Positions 56,199 through 64,000 of a stretch of 64,000 nt of DNA are shown piece by piece. Below the pieces are notes generated by a model that was given only the letters and a program-made list of their open reading frames with translations, was not told the DNA's origin and ran no database searches. Position numbers and translations under genes: made by a program. The first letter of the stretch is position 1; each line of letters opens with the position of its first letter. Origin of the DNA: Actinophytocola xinjiangensis (GTDB lineage Bacteria > Actinomycetota > Actinomycetes > Mycobacteriales > Pseudonocardiaceae); assembly GCF_001921215.1 (NCBI RefSeq), contig NZ_MSIF01000005.1:124001-188000 (forward strand), given 5' to 3'.

Positions 56199-58847
56199 TT
56201 ACGACAGCAGGGTCAGGACCGTCTCGTCGCGCAGGCCGCGGACCTTGGTCGTGCGGGCCTGCAACCACGCCTCCAGCCGCTCCTCGGACAGCGGCCGGGA
56301 GATCAGGTAGCCCTGGGCGACGTCGCAGCCCATGGCCGCCAGCTGGTCACGGGCGGCGTCCTCCTCGACGCCCTCGGCCACCACGACCAGGCCCAGCGAG
56401 TGCCCCAGCTCGACGATCGAGCGCACGACCGCCAGGTCACCGAGGTCGCTGCCCATGCCGAACACGAAGCTCTTGTCGATCTTCACCTCGTCGACCGGCA
56501 ACTGCCGCAGGTAGGCCAGCGAGGAGTAGCCGGTGCCGAAGTCGTCGACGGCCAGCACGACGCCCAGGGTGTGCAGCCCGCGCAGCACCGGCAGCGCCCT
56601 GGCCGGGTCGGCCATCACCCCGGACTCGGTCAGCTCCAGCGTCAGCAGCTCCGGCGGCACCCCGTGGCGTTCCAGCGCGGCGGCGACCTGGTCGGGGAAG
56701 TCCTGGTTGGCGAGGCTGCGCACCGACAGGTTGACCGCGACGCCGATCCGCAGGCCGCGGTCGAGCCACGCCCGGATCTTGACCAGCGCCTTGTCCAGCA
56801 CGAAGTCGGTGAGCGCGTCGACCAGGCCGGCGGCCTCGACGGCCGGCACGAACTCGTCGGGGTCGAGCCGGCCGAACTCGGGGTGCACCCAGCGCACCAG
56901 CGCCTCCACGCCGAGCACCGCGCGGCTCGGCAGCGCGACCTTCGGCTGGTAGTGCACGCTGACCTGGTCGGACTCCAGCGCCTGACGGAACTGGGTGACG
57001 AGCTGGAAGCGGCGCAGGAACATCTGGCCCATGCTCGGCACGTAGGCCTTGTACTTCTCCCCGCTGCTGCGCGCGGCCCGCAGCGCGACGTCGGCGCGTT
57101 TGAGCAGTTCGTCGACGTCGGGCACGGAGCCGCCGCCCTCGCGCGGCACACCGGCGGCGTCGGTGAACAGCACGCCCTCGGACATCGTGGAGGAGGAGAA
57201 GCCGACGACCACGCCGGCCTCGACGGTCAGCCGGTCGACCGGGTAGGGCGCGGCGAGGCTGGCCAGCAGTTTCTCGGCGACCTCGCGCGCCAGGTCGAAG
57301 TCGGCGTCGACGAGCAGCGCGGCGAACGCGCCGCCTTCGAGCCTGGCCAGCGGGACGTCCGGGCCGAGGACGTCACGCAGCCGGCGCCCGGCGGCGATGG
57401 TGATCCGGTCGCTCCAGGCGTAGCCCAGGGCGTCGCTGATCGCCGGCTGGACCTCCAGGTCGACGCGCAGCATGACGGAGTCGGGCGAGCTGCCGAGCAG
57501 TTCGGAGGCGACCTGGCGGAAGCCGGGCCGGTTGTGCAGGCCGGTCAGCGGATCGTGGTAGGCGTCGTGGCGCAGGGTGGCGAGCAGGCGCCGGTTGTCC
57601 AGCGCGGTGGCCAGGTGGCTGGCGGTGGTGCCGATCATCCGCAGGTCGGCCTGGCCGAAGCCGCGCCAGCGGGAGAGCTTGTCGTGCGCCTCGACGACGC
57701 CGAGCAGGTGGCTGGCGCTGCGCAGCGGCACGACCAGCGCTTCCTGGGCGCCTCGGCGGACGAGCGACTCGCGGATCTCGGGCAGGGCGTCGGGCCGGCG
57801 GAAGTGCCGCACGTGGGAGCCGGGCAGCCGCAGCAGCCCGTCGGAGCGGCTGCCGGTGGCCTCCAGGTCGACCATGTCGTCGGGTAACGCGTCCCCGGCG
57901 ACGACGGTGTGCATCGGCGACTGCGGGTCGAACCGCAGCCGCAGCACGACCCGCGCCGCGCCGAGCTGGTCCTTGATCCGGTGGGCGACGCCTAGCCAGT
58001 CGTCGGAACGCACGGCGGCGGCGGTGTCCTGCCCCAGGGCCGGGCGGGCGGCCGCGCGCCGGCCCGAGCGGGCGACGATGAGGCTGACCTCGGAGAGGGC
58101 CTCGAGGTCGCGTTGTTCGCGCAGCAGCCCGGCGTAGGCGAAGTAGAGGGCCCACACGCCGACGAGCATGGCGGCCACCAGCAGCCACCCGTCGTGGGCG
58201 TTGGTGGCGACCTCGTAGCCGACGACGCCGACCGACGCGTTGACCAGCCCGAGGACGAGCGTGCGCGAGACGAGTTTGGTGGCCGCGGCGACCCGCATCC
58301 GCCGGCCGAGGATGTGCACGGCGACGAGGGCGAGCAGCGTGCTGGAGATCGGTGCGCTGACGGCTCCGGTGAGCGCGGCCAGCCACTCGGGCCCGGCGCC
58401 GCGCAGCAGGTCGCCGACGACGGTGAAGACGGTGAAGGCGGTGGTGATCTCGAGGATCTCGGCGCCGGTGTTGTAGAGGACGCGGTCCTGGACGCGCCGG
58501 GCGAGCAGCGTGCCGACCCCGGCGATCAGGTGCGCGGCGAGCACGACCTGGAAGGGGGCGACGAACAGCCCGATGGCCAGGGGGATCTCGGTGAACGAGA
58601 TCGTCCAGGAGACACCGCCCCGGACGTCGATGTTGACCGAGACCTGCTCGACCACCAGGAAGGCGAGGACGAGCAGCAGGCCGATCCCGATGAGGTCGGC
58701 CGATGGTTCGAGCGGGAGCCACCAGGAGACCAACGCGGCGGCGATGACCCCCGCGATCAGGACGAGCACGGAGAACACCCCGAACCGGCGGTCGGTCGTC
58801 GGGTCGGTGGGGAACTCGGTGGCGCGCTCGTGTGCCGTGTCGGGCAT
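56199..58847 (-). CDS. Membrane c-di-GMP phosphodiesterase (MASE-like, GAF-like, degenerate GGDEF, EAL)
   Basis: 882 residues. About eight membrane helices (25-245), then a GAF-like region (about 285-420), a GGDEF domain at 425-605 and EAL at 615-870. The GGDEF site is EGGAF at 504-508, so it should not make c-di-GMP. The EAL set is complete: E648, N706, DD at 768-769, K789, E825 and Q845. It should hydrolyse c-di-GMP to pGpG at the membrane in response to an unknown signal. AGGAG precedes the ATG. Confidence 0.93.
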   Translation of the reverse strand: MPDTAHERATEFPTDPTTDRRFGVFSVLVLIAGVIAAALVSWWLPLEPSADLIGIGLLLVLAFLVVEQVSVNIDVRGGVSWTISFTEIPLAIGLFVAPFQVVLAAHLIAGVGTLLARRVQDRVLYNTGAEILEITTAFTVFTVVGDLLRGAGPEWLAALTGAVSAPISSTLLALVAVHILGRRMRVAAATKLVSRTLVLGLVNASVGVVGYEVATNAHDGWLLVAAMLVGVWALYFAYAGLLREQRDLEALSEVSLIVARSGRRAAARPALGQDTAAAVRSDDWLGVAHRIKDQLGAARVVLRLRFDPQSPMHTVVAGDALPDDMVDLEATGSRSDGLLRLPGSHVRHFRRPDALPEIRESLVRRGAQEALVVPLRSASHLLGVVEAHDKLSRWRGFGQADLRMIGTTASHLATALDNRRLLATLRHDAYHDPLTGLHNRPGFRQVASELLGSSPDSVMLRVDLEVQPAISDALGYAWSDRITIAAGRRLRDVLGPDVPLARLEGGAFAALLVDADFDLAREVAEKLLASLAAPYPVDRLTVEAGVVVGFSSSTMSEGVLFTDAAGVPREGGGSVPDVDELLKRADVALRAARSSGEKYKAYVPSMGQMFLRRFQLVTQFRQALESDQVSVHYQPKVALPSRAVLGVEALVRWVHPEFGRLDPDEFVPAVEAAGLVDALTDFVLDKALVKIRAWLDRGLRIGVAVNLSVRSLANQDFPDQVAAALERHGVPPELLTLELTESGVMADPARALPVLRGLHTLGVVLAVDDFGTGYSSLAYLRQLPVDEVKIDKSFVFGMGSDLGDLAVVRSIVELGHSLGLVVVAEGVEEDAARDQLAAMGCDVAQGYLISRPLSEERLEAWLQARTTKVRGLRDETVLTLLS

Positions 58848-58996
58848 GCACTCTCCTCGGCCGTCCGGGTGACAACCAGGTCAGATAACCGCCGCACAGT
58901 GACGAGATGCTCGAACGAGCTACGTCACGGTCGCGTAACTGTACCCCGTCTGGGCGAAGATTCCGACTGTGCTAAGAGGATTCGGTAACCGGACTG

Positions 58997-60037
58997 TCAC
59001 CCAGCCGTGGTGGTCAGGGCAGTGTGTACGCCGAGGAATCGTCCGATGTCGGCCACCTCGTTACCGATCCCGCCGGGCGTTTCCCCGGTGACGTCGATGA
59101 GCAGCCCGTTCTTCGTGGAGACCGGCCGCCAGGTGCCCACGACCTGCCCGTCGACCAGGACGGTCGGCATGACGAATCCACCGCCGGTCTGCACCCGCCG
59201 GCGCAGTTCGGCCGGCACGGCGAGGTCCCGCCCCCGATATCCGAGCAGGTAGGCGTCGAAGTGCCCCAACAGTCGCACCCGGCTCGACCCGTCGTCCAGC
59301 GGGGTTCGATCGTCGCCCGTGGCGTAGACCCCGTCGGCGGTGCGCACCCCCACGGCGTCCAACCCCGGCCGCACACGGGTCACCGGAAGCCCCGACCACG
59401 CCGCGAGATCCTCGGCCGTCGCCGGCCCGTACGCCGCGAGATAGCGCCGCGCGAGGGTGACGAGCGAGTCGCGGACGTCGGGCCGAGGCCCCAACCACTC
59501 CCGCACCAACACGTAGGTCGGCTCGTCCCCCGGCCCCTCCGGCCCCCGACACACCAGCCCGACGTTGGCCGCCCAGGCCAACAGATGCGCCGGCGCCTGC
59601 CCGGTCGGGTCGATCGGCAGTTCGAGCCGCTCGACGAGTTCGGGCCGGGTCAACGGCTTCCGCAGTTCGACCTCCAGCCGCCCGGCTGCTCGCTCCAGCA
59701 GCGCGTCGTCCAGCCCCAACTGCCGCCGCCGCCCGGCCCCCCGCTGCGCGAAGTACGCCCCCAGGGCGTCGTTGACCCAGAAGTAGTCGGCCGCGTCGAC
59801 CATGTGCAACGTGCCGCGCATGGCCCACGTCCGCACCACGGCCCGTTCCCGAACAGCCACGTCGACGTCGGCCGAGGTCAACCCGACGGTCCGCACCCGC
59901 ACCGCGAGCCGACTGGCCCGCAGATCCTGCGCCTGCACCCCCACCACCCGCGCAACGGCATCCACCACCGACCCACCGGGTGAAGCAAGCCCTTGCCTGA
60001 CGACCCGCGCCCACCGCACCTGATCGTCTCCCACCAT
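58997..60037 (-). CDS. Winged-helix DNA-binding protein, AlkZ-like
   Basis: 346 residues from the ATG at 60037. An in-frame upstream start at 60070 would add 11. Q35-A36-Q37 in GVQAQDLRASRLA matches the QxQ motif of the AlkZ/HTH_42 family of DNA glycosylases. WAMRGTLHMV and the C-terminal GHFDAYLLGYRGRD are also family features. AlkZ repairs bulky or cross-linked DNA, often near antibiotic clusters. No such cluster is visible here, so the substrate is open. Confidence 0.85.
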   Translation of the reverse strand: MVGDDQVRWARVVRQGLASPGGSVVDAVARVVGVQAQDLRASRLAVRVRTVGLTSADVDVAVRERAVVRTWAMRGTLHMVDAADYFWVNDALGAYFAQRGAGRRRQLGLDDALLERAAGRLEVELRKPLTRPELVERLELPIDPTGQAPAHLLAWAANVGLVCRGPEGPGDEPTYVLVREWLGPRPDVRDSLVTLARRYLAAYGPATAEDLAAWSGLPVTRVRPGLDAVGVRTADGVYATGDDRTPLDDGSSRVRLLGHFDAYLLGYRGRDLAVPAELRRRVQTGGGFVMPTVLVDGQVVGTWRPVSTKNGLLIDVTGETPGGIGNEVADIGRFLGVHTALTTTAG

Positions 60038-60047
60038 GCCCGCGACC

Positions 60048-60677
60048 CTAACGAAACCGCCCGTCCCCAACCCCCGGCAACACGTCCCCCAACGCGAACC
60101 CGCACAGCAGGGCGTCGCGCAACTCCCCCACCCGCGCCGTGACCTCCCCGACCCGCTCGCGGGGCCGCCACAACGCGAGGTAGGCCGTCATCCCCGCCAC
60201 GATCGCCGCCCGACTCCGGCCGAGGTCGACCACCATCGGCCCAGCCCTCGCTCCCGCCAACAACGGCAGCCCCTCCAGCGGAAGCTGGTTGTGGCGCAGA
60301 CGCGCCAGCAGCACGCCGAGGATGGTCTCCCGATTGCCCAGCCGCTGCCACAGCCCGACCAGGTCGCCGTCGGTCAGCGCGTCCCGATATCGCCCGCCGA
60401 GCATCGTCTCGACCTGGTTGAGGTCCCGCAACTGAGCCTTGAGCAGGTACTCCAGGTCGCTGAGTTCACCGCCCGGCCCCTTCCCGGCGACCCACACAGG
60501 GTCGCGCGCCCGCCCCGCGATGCTCTCGACCTTCCCTACGACATCGCCCGCGACCATCAGACACCGGTTGACCGTCGCGTAGGCGACGACCAGGTCGTAC
60601 CCCAACCGCGCCGGCCGCTCCGCCACCGGGACAAGACGCCGCAGGGCGTCCACGAGTACCGCCAGAACGTCGATCAT
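60048..60677 (-). CDS. Protein of unknown function
   Basis: 209 residues from the ATG at 60677 (MIDVLAVLVDALRRLVPVAE). It appears largely helical, with no membrane segment or signal. It ends 10 bases before the AlkZ-like gene, so the two may be co-transcribed. I recognise no family. Codon use is like that of its neighbours, which supports a real gene. Confidence 0.65.
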   Translation of the reverse strand: MIDVLAVLVDALRRLVPVAERPARLGYDLVVAYATVNRCLMVAGDVVGKVESIAGRARDPVWVAGKGPGGELSDLEYLLKAQLRDLNQVETMLGGRYRDALTDGDLVGLWQRLGNRETILGVLLARLRHNQLPLEGLPLLAGARAGPMVVDLGRSRAAIVAGMTAYLALWRPRERVGEVTARVGELRDALLCGFALGDVLPGVGDGRFR

Positions 60678-60744
60678 GCCGCCCGATCCCAAAGCCAAGC
60701 CGACTGCTCAGCGTAGCCGCATTCCGGTAGCATTCCTCCCCGCT

Positions 60745-61023
60745 ATGGGGGAGAAATCCCGCAAGATCAGAAAAGCCCTGACCGACACCGTCCGGGACTT
60801 GATCGCCGGAATCGGCCTGGCCGGTTCACTCCTCGGCACGGTCGCGGTACTGGCCGAGGGCCTCCACCGAACCGCCCTCGGAATCGCCTGCCTGGCAATG
60901 GGTTTCGCGGGTTTCGTCTGCGCCTTGTTAAGTTTCCGCGGCAACGCCCGACGAAACTGGCTGCTCGCACTGTCCAGCGCGACCCTTACCGGGGCGATCT
61001 TTGTCGTCCAGTCGCTCACTTGA
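60745..61023 (+). CDS. Small membrane protein of unknown function
   Basis: 92 residues from the ATG at 60745 (MGEKSRKIRKALTDTVRDLI). Two to three hydrophobic segments cover the rest. TAGCAT lies 11 bases before the ATG and no ribosome site is seen, so it may be read from a near-leaderless mRNA. A longer frame begins at 60676, where it would overlap the divergent gene start. Confidence 0.5.
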   Translation: MGEKSRKIRKALTDTVRDLIAGIGLAGSLLGTVAVLAEGLHRTALGIACLAMGFAGFVCALLSFRGNARRNWLLALSSATLTGAIFVVQSLT

Positions 61024-61494
61024 CCGGTGGACCCCAACCCACACCCACCCGACAGGGACCCGCGCACACACCTCACCGTCTCGCCGACAGCCATCGCACC
61101 CCCCGATGCGATCGAACAAGCCCCGAACCAGACCGATCTCCTCCCCATTTCATGAACAGCGGTCGCCACGGCGACTCGACGAGCAGCACACGTCCTGCCG
61201 GATCGCGAATGATTACCCTCGGACAGGCACTTCCTCGACGAACTGGCGCCACACGCGACTACGGCGAAGCCGGTTTCAGCGACCTCCAGAATGACGGTTT
61301 TATCCTGAAGATCCGGAACAGTTGCGTGCCACGCGTTTCAATCCAACCGGTCCAACAATCCAAGAGGATACCTCTGCCATCGACAACCGCCGCCAACAAC
61401 CGCACAGCGCTGACACCAGTTTCCACGCTCGCGAACGCAACGAAACGTCGCCAGCCCTTGCATTCACGCACAACGTTGGGTCAAACTGTCCCAC
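61024..61494. other. Interval of 471 bases without a convincing gene
   Basis: Several short frames are open on both strands, but none has family-like residues or a ribosome site. GC content appears lower than in the core region. I see no repeats or RNA genes. Confidence 0.4.
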
Positions 61495-61782
61495 ATGACA
61501 CCGGAGAGAGCCCCCTGGCGATTCCGGTGGATTGCGGTCACATATCTGTTGCTGGTATTCGTCGTGGCCGCGACTACCTTCCTTTTGCTTCGCGGTCCTG
61601 TGATCGGCGCCAACCTTGGTGGAATTTGGCTGATCGTAGCGACCTTGCCAACATCACTTCTTCTGATGGAGATTGACCTCGGCGACACAGGACCGTCCGC
61701 CTACGCCCTGTTGTTGATCGCGGGCGTCGCGCAGGCTGCCCTACTGTACGCATTGCGCCTGTGGCTCGACAAAAGGCGCTAA
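61495..61782 (+). CDS. Small membrane protein, possibly SCO4225-like
   Basis: 95 residues with three hydrophobic segments (TYLLLVFVVAATTFLLL, GIWLIVATLPTSLLLM, YALLLIAGVAQAALLYAL). The middle segment resembles the GVWLxxxTxPTS pattern of SCO4225-type Streptomyces membrane proteins, from memory only. No ribosome site precedes the ATG. Confidence 0.6.
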   Translation: MTPERAPWRFRWIAVTYLLLVFVVAATTFLLLRGPVIGANLGGIWLIVATLPTSLLLMEIDLGDTGPSAYALLLIAGVAQAALLYALRLWLDKRR

Positions 61783-61812
61783 GCCTTTCAACTCGCGAAT
61801 CCAGATACTCTC

Positions 61813-61842
61813 TTGACACACGAACAGTCCTGTCGCGATATT
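61813..61842 (+). promoter_or_regulatory. Strong-looking plus-strand promoter
   Basis: TTGACA (61813-61818) and GATATT (61837-61842) are 18 bases apart. The predicted start falls near 61849, four bases before a short reading frame. This is the closest match to the consensus noticed in the window. Confidence 0.45.
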
Positions 61843-61852
61843 TCCTAGCAGG

Positions 61853-61939
61853 ATGAATGTGGTTCGCAACTCTCGAAGTCGTCAGCGTTCACCCAACCGA
61901 AGCGCACTCCTTCGCCAAATCAACGAACCGACCGGTTGA
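61853..61939 (+). CDS. Possible 28-residue basic peptide
   Basis: A short frame starts at the ATG 11 bases after the -10 element above and ends at TGA. The product is Arg-rich (NVVRNSRSRQRSPNRS). It would be nearly leaderless. Codon use is weakly informative at this length. The promoter may instead make an antisense RNA that converges on the XRE gene. Confidence 0.25.
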   Translation: MNVVRNSRSRQRSPNRSALLRQINEPTG

Positions 61940-61972
61940 GTTTCCCTGGCCATTCTCCGATCAGAACAGTTC

Positions 61973-62212
61973 TTATTTTTGACATAGTCCTTCCACGGAA
62001 ACTACGGTACATTCGTTCAGTGCTGAAGGGCTGATGTGCAGGGCGGCGGCCAATTTGCGCACCGTGGCAGGCCTCGTGGTCTGTCGTTCGGCGCGCTCGA
62101 TGCGGGCGACCGTGTCGACGGCGACCCCGGCGGCGGACAACTGCTCCTGTGACAAATTCCGCGCCTTGCGAAACCTGGCGAGGTTGTCGGGCAGCGACCA
62201 CGTGTCGGACAT
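61973..62212 (-). CDS. XRE-family regulator
   Basis: 79 residues. The helix-turn-helix covers about 10-62 (LARFRKARNLSQEQLSAAGV, DTVARIERAERQTTRPATV). The ATG overlaps the Nudix stop as TGATG, so it is coupled to that gene and probably regulates it. The tail TVVSVEGLCQK is short. It has no toxin partner. Confidence 0.85.
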   Translation of the reverse strand: MSDTWSLPDNLARFRKARNLSQEQLSAAGVAVDTVARIERAERQTTRPATVRKLAAALHISPSALNECTVVSVEGLCQK

Positions 62213-62739
62213 CAGCCGGTGGGTTTCCCGCGAACGCACAACGCGGTTCCGCCTGCGGCCAGAGCGTGGAGGGCGGCGGTGAGCCGGTCGGCGAGCACGG
62301 GCGCGACCTTCGCCCGCACCTCCGAGGGCTCGCACAGTGCGGCTGACACGATCTCGGCCCCGAAGGTGAGCCGGCCGACGTCGGCGGGGTCGATGGTGCC
62401 GGCGTCGAACAGGAACGCCATCCGCTCGGGCAGGCTGTCGCTCTCGGCCGGCACGTGGTCGACGACCAGCAGCCGACCGACGTCCCGGACGAGCCCGATC
62501 TCCTCCCGGGTCTCACGGACAGCGGTCACCCACGGCGCCTCGTCGTCCTCGACCACACCGCCGGGGATCTCCCACCCGGCCTTGTACGACGGCTCCACCA
62601 GCAACACCCGCCCGGAGGCATCGCGGATCACCACACCGGCGGACATGCGCTTCTGCGGCAACTGGCGCACGTACTCGTCGTGCGGCAGTAGCTCCAACTC
62701 GGCCACGTACAGCGCTCCTCTGCTGTCGAAACGTCCCAT
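62212..62739 (-). CDS. Nudix hydrolase
   Basis: 175 residues. The Nudix box G-x5-E-x7-REUxEExGU is exact at 61-83 (starting GVVEDDE and ending RETREEIGL). The layout resembles ADP-ribose pyrophosphatases, but the substrate cannot be fixed from sequence alone. It is the first gene of a two-gene unit with the XRE regulator. Confidence 0.92.
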   Translation of the reverse strand: MGRFDSRGALYVAELELLPHDEYVRQLPQKRMSAGVVIRDASGRVLLVEPSYKAGWEIPGGVVEDDEAPWVTAVRETREEIGLVRDVGRLLVVDHVPAESDSLPERMAFLFDAGTIDPADVGRLTFGAEIVSAALCEPSEVRAKVAPVLADRLTAALHALAAGGTALCVRGKPTG

Positions 62740-62750
62740 TGAGGCTACCT

Positions 62751-62762
62751 AGCGTCGACGCT
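62751..62762. promoter_or_regulatory. Palindrome upstream of the Nudix-XRE unit
   Basis: AGCGTCGACGCT is a perfect 12-base palindrome ending 12 bases before the Nudix start, a suitable operator for the XRE protein of the same unit. Confidence 0.4.
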
Positions 62763-63104
62763 GGCGCATCTGTGCTTCTCGGGCAGGGAACGGCCTCCGA
62801 TGCCACTCGACTGACTGGTATCAGGCGGTGTTTTCCCTGGTCGGCGTGGTCGATGCTGTGGTCATGATTGGCCAGACATCGACGCTCCTGCGCTGGCGTC
62901 GAACGTGGGACCGTCACCAGCACGCCTACATCTCCCTCGGGGAACTGGTCTCGAAGGCGTTGTGCATGCACGTCGGCCGAACATCGTCGTTTGTCAATAA
63001 TTCCGCCAAGGCCGACCAGGCCATGACCAGCTGAACTTGGGCACGTATTAGGCACAACCAGCCGTAGAACGCCGGTCATGGTCGGACGCAGCTGGACGCA
63101 AGCG
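62763..63104. other. Interval of 342 bases without a convincing gene
   Basis: A 68-codon plus-strand frame (62828-63034) is open but has no ribosome site and no recognisable motif. GC looks lower than in the core region. No repeats were noticed. Confidence 0.4.
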
Positions 63105-63144
63105 AACGGCCCGGTGACCTGTTCTTGCTGGTCACCGGGCCGTT
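63105..63144 (-). terminator. Terminator after tRNA-Tyr
   Basis: Arms 63105-63119 and 63130-63144 are perfect 15-base complements with a ten-base loop, ten bases downstream of the tRNA on the minus strand. Confidence 0.8.
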
Positions 63145-63154
63145 GGCGCTGGTG

Positions 63155-63235
63155 TGGCGGGTGAAGGGTTCGAACCTTCGTAGCTTTCGCGACAGATTTA
63201 CAGTCTGCTCCCTTTGACCGCTCGGGCAACCCGCC
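63155..63235 (-). tRNA. tRNA-Tyr (anticodon GTA)
   Basis: 81 bases with a long variable arm. Acceptor GGCGGGT pairs with ACCCGCC, the anticodon loop is CTGTAAA, and the T arm is GGTTCGAACC. CCA is not encoded. Confidence 0.96.
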
Positions 63236-63379
63236 GGGAGTGACCTGCCGTGGCCGGTCGAGGCGAAACCATACCCAACGCTTCTGGGCGTTGGCCAACC
63301 GGTACTCCTCTGGCGGTGGCGGGGCGGAGGTAGCATCCCGGCGGGGAGGCATGGGCTTCGACGTGGAGGTGCGAGTCAG

Positions 63380-63871
63380 GTGGCGGATCCGTCGTTCGAC
63401 GTGGTGAGCAAGGTTGACCGGCAGGAGGTCGACAACGCGCTCAACCAGGCGGCCAAGGAGCTGTCCACGCGGTTCGACTTCCGGGGGACCAACGCGTCGG
63501 TCAAGTGGGCCGGCGAGGAAGCCGTGACGGTCGAGGCCGAGACCGAGGAGCGGTGCCGGGCGGCCATCGACGTCTTCAAGGACAAGCTGGTCAAGCGGCA
63601 GATCTCGCTCAAGGCGTTCGACGTGGGCGACCCGGCCGCCTCCGGCAAGGTCTACAAGGTCACCGGGACGATCGTCCAGGGGATCTCCTCGGAGAAGGCC
63701 AAGGAGATCGCGAAGAAGATCCGGGACGAGGCACCCAAGGGCGTCCAGGCGCAGATCCAAGGGGACCAGCTGCGCGTCTCCGGCAAGAAGAAGGACCACC
63801 TGCAGGACGTGATCGCCCTGCTCAAGGGGTCCGACTTCGGGATCGCTCTGCAGTTCACGAACTATCGTTGA
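63380..63871 (+). CDS. YajQ-family nucleotide-binding protein
   Basis: 163 residues from the GTG at 63380 ([20 protein letters not shown]). Two ferredoxin-like halves with [13 protein letters not shown] and the final [10 protein letters not shown]. Some members bind c-di-GMP and act as signalling effectors; others bind nucleic acids or nucleotides. An EAL phosphodiesterase lies 5 kb away, which makes c-di-GMP binding worth testing but does not show it. Confidence 0.95.
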   Translation: MADPSFDVVSKVDRQEVDNALNQAAKELSTRFDFRGTNASVKWAGEEAVTVEAETEERCRAAIDVFKDKLVKRQISLKAFDVGDPAASGKVYKVTGTIVQGISSEKAKEIAKKIRDEAPKGVQAQIQGDQLRVSGKKKDHLQDVIALLKGSDFGIALQFTNYR

Positions 63872-63940
63872 GCGCGTGCGGTTAGCGTGTGCGGGTCGTA
63901 ACCGTCTAGTAACGGCGTCCTGCGCCGGGTTGGAAGGCTG

Positions 63941-64000
63941 ATGAAAGGGATCATCCTCGCGGGCGGGAGCGGCACCCGGCTGCACCCGATCACCCAGGCC
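63941..64000 (+). CDS. rfbA: Glucose-1-phosphate thymidylyltransferase, N-terminus (partial)
   Basis: Twenty codons up to the window edge read MKGIILAGGSGTRLHPITQA. This is the sugar-nucleotide transferase signature, with the HPIT ending seen in RfbA/RmlA. GGAAGG precedes the ATG. Other NTP transferases share the motif, so the symbol is likely but not certain. Confidence 0.8.
   Translation, partial: MKGIILAGGSGTRLHPITQA

Noticed and set aside
56181-56200. Terminator after the EAL gene (GGGGATCCCC)
   Set aside because: The stem is four bases with a two-base loop, too short to be functional.
62828-63034. A 68-codon plus-strand gene before tRNA-Tyr
   Set aside because: No ribosome site, no recognisable motif and atypical codon use.

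Overview
The window comes from a high-GC actinobacterium, most likely a member of the Pseudonocardiaceae or a close relative. This is inferred from about 70% GC with G/C-ending codons, actinobacterial gene order around the ribosomal and RNA-polymerase genes, a DUF397-type gene remnant, a streptogrisin-type secreted protease and a complete mce transporter operon between rplL and rpoB. I cannot name the species.

From about 56.1 kb down to 0.3 kb the minus strand carries almost the whole transcription/translation supercluster. In transcription order it reads: tRNA-Thr, tRNA-Met, rpmG, hadA-like, hadB-like; tRNA-Trp, secE, nusG, rplK, rplA; rplJ, rplL; mkl/mceG, two yrbE permeases, six mce genes and four mce-associated genes; rpoB, rpoC; a DinB-like gene and a vapBC-type toxin-antitoxin pair; rpsL, rpsG, fusA, tuf; the S10-spc operon from rpsJ to rplO; a short-chain dehydrogenase; secY, adk, map; a damaged HTH/DUF397 pair; infA, rpmJ, rpsM, rpsK, rpsD, rpoA, rplQ, truA. 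Plus-strand islands interrupt this layout: a membrane-anchored protein and a secreted S1 protease (47.7-49.6 kb), and an aminotransferase with an IclR regulator (52.7-54.9 kb). Strong hairpin terminators separate several units (9.7, 19.7, 25.75, 46.4, 49.65 and 53.9 kb).

From 56.2 kb to the end the content is accessory: an EAL-domain c-di-GMP phosphodiesterase, a winged-helix (AlkZ-like) protein, small membrane proteins, an XRE regulator overlapping a Nudix hydrolase, tRNA-Tyr, yajQ and the start of an rfbA-like gene. The stretch from 61.0 to 63.1 kb is sparse, looks lower in GC than its surroundings and may have been acquired.

The main observations are these. L17 and L4 carry the same extra C-terminal domain (about 69% identical over 64 residues). 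The only rpoB in the window has N at the position of E. coli S531, plus other changes in the rifampicin region. The mce operon sits exactly where mycobacteria keep their orphan mkl/mceG. The mce-associated genes are a duplicated two-gene module (A-B-A-B). One extra T appears to have broken two overlapping frames upstream of infA. The 3' end of rplK is tandemly duplicated. truA appears to start at CTG inside the rplQ stop codon. The rpsD-rpoA spacer is a large nested inverted repeat.
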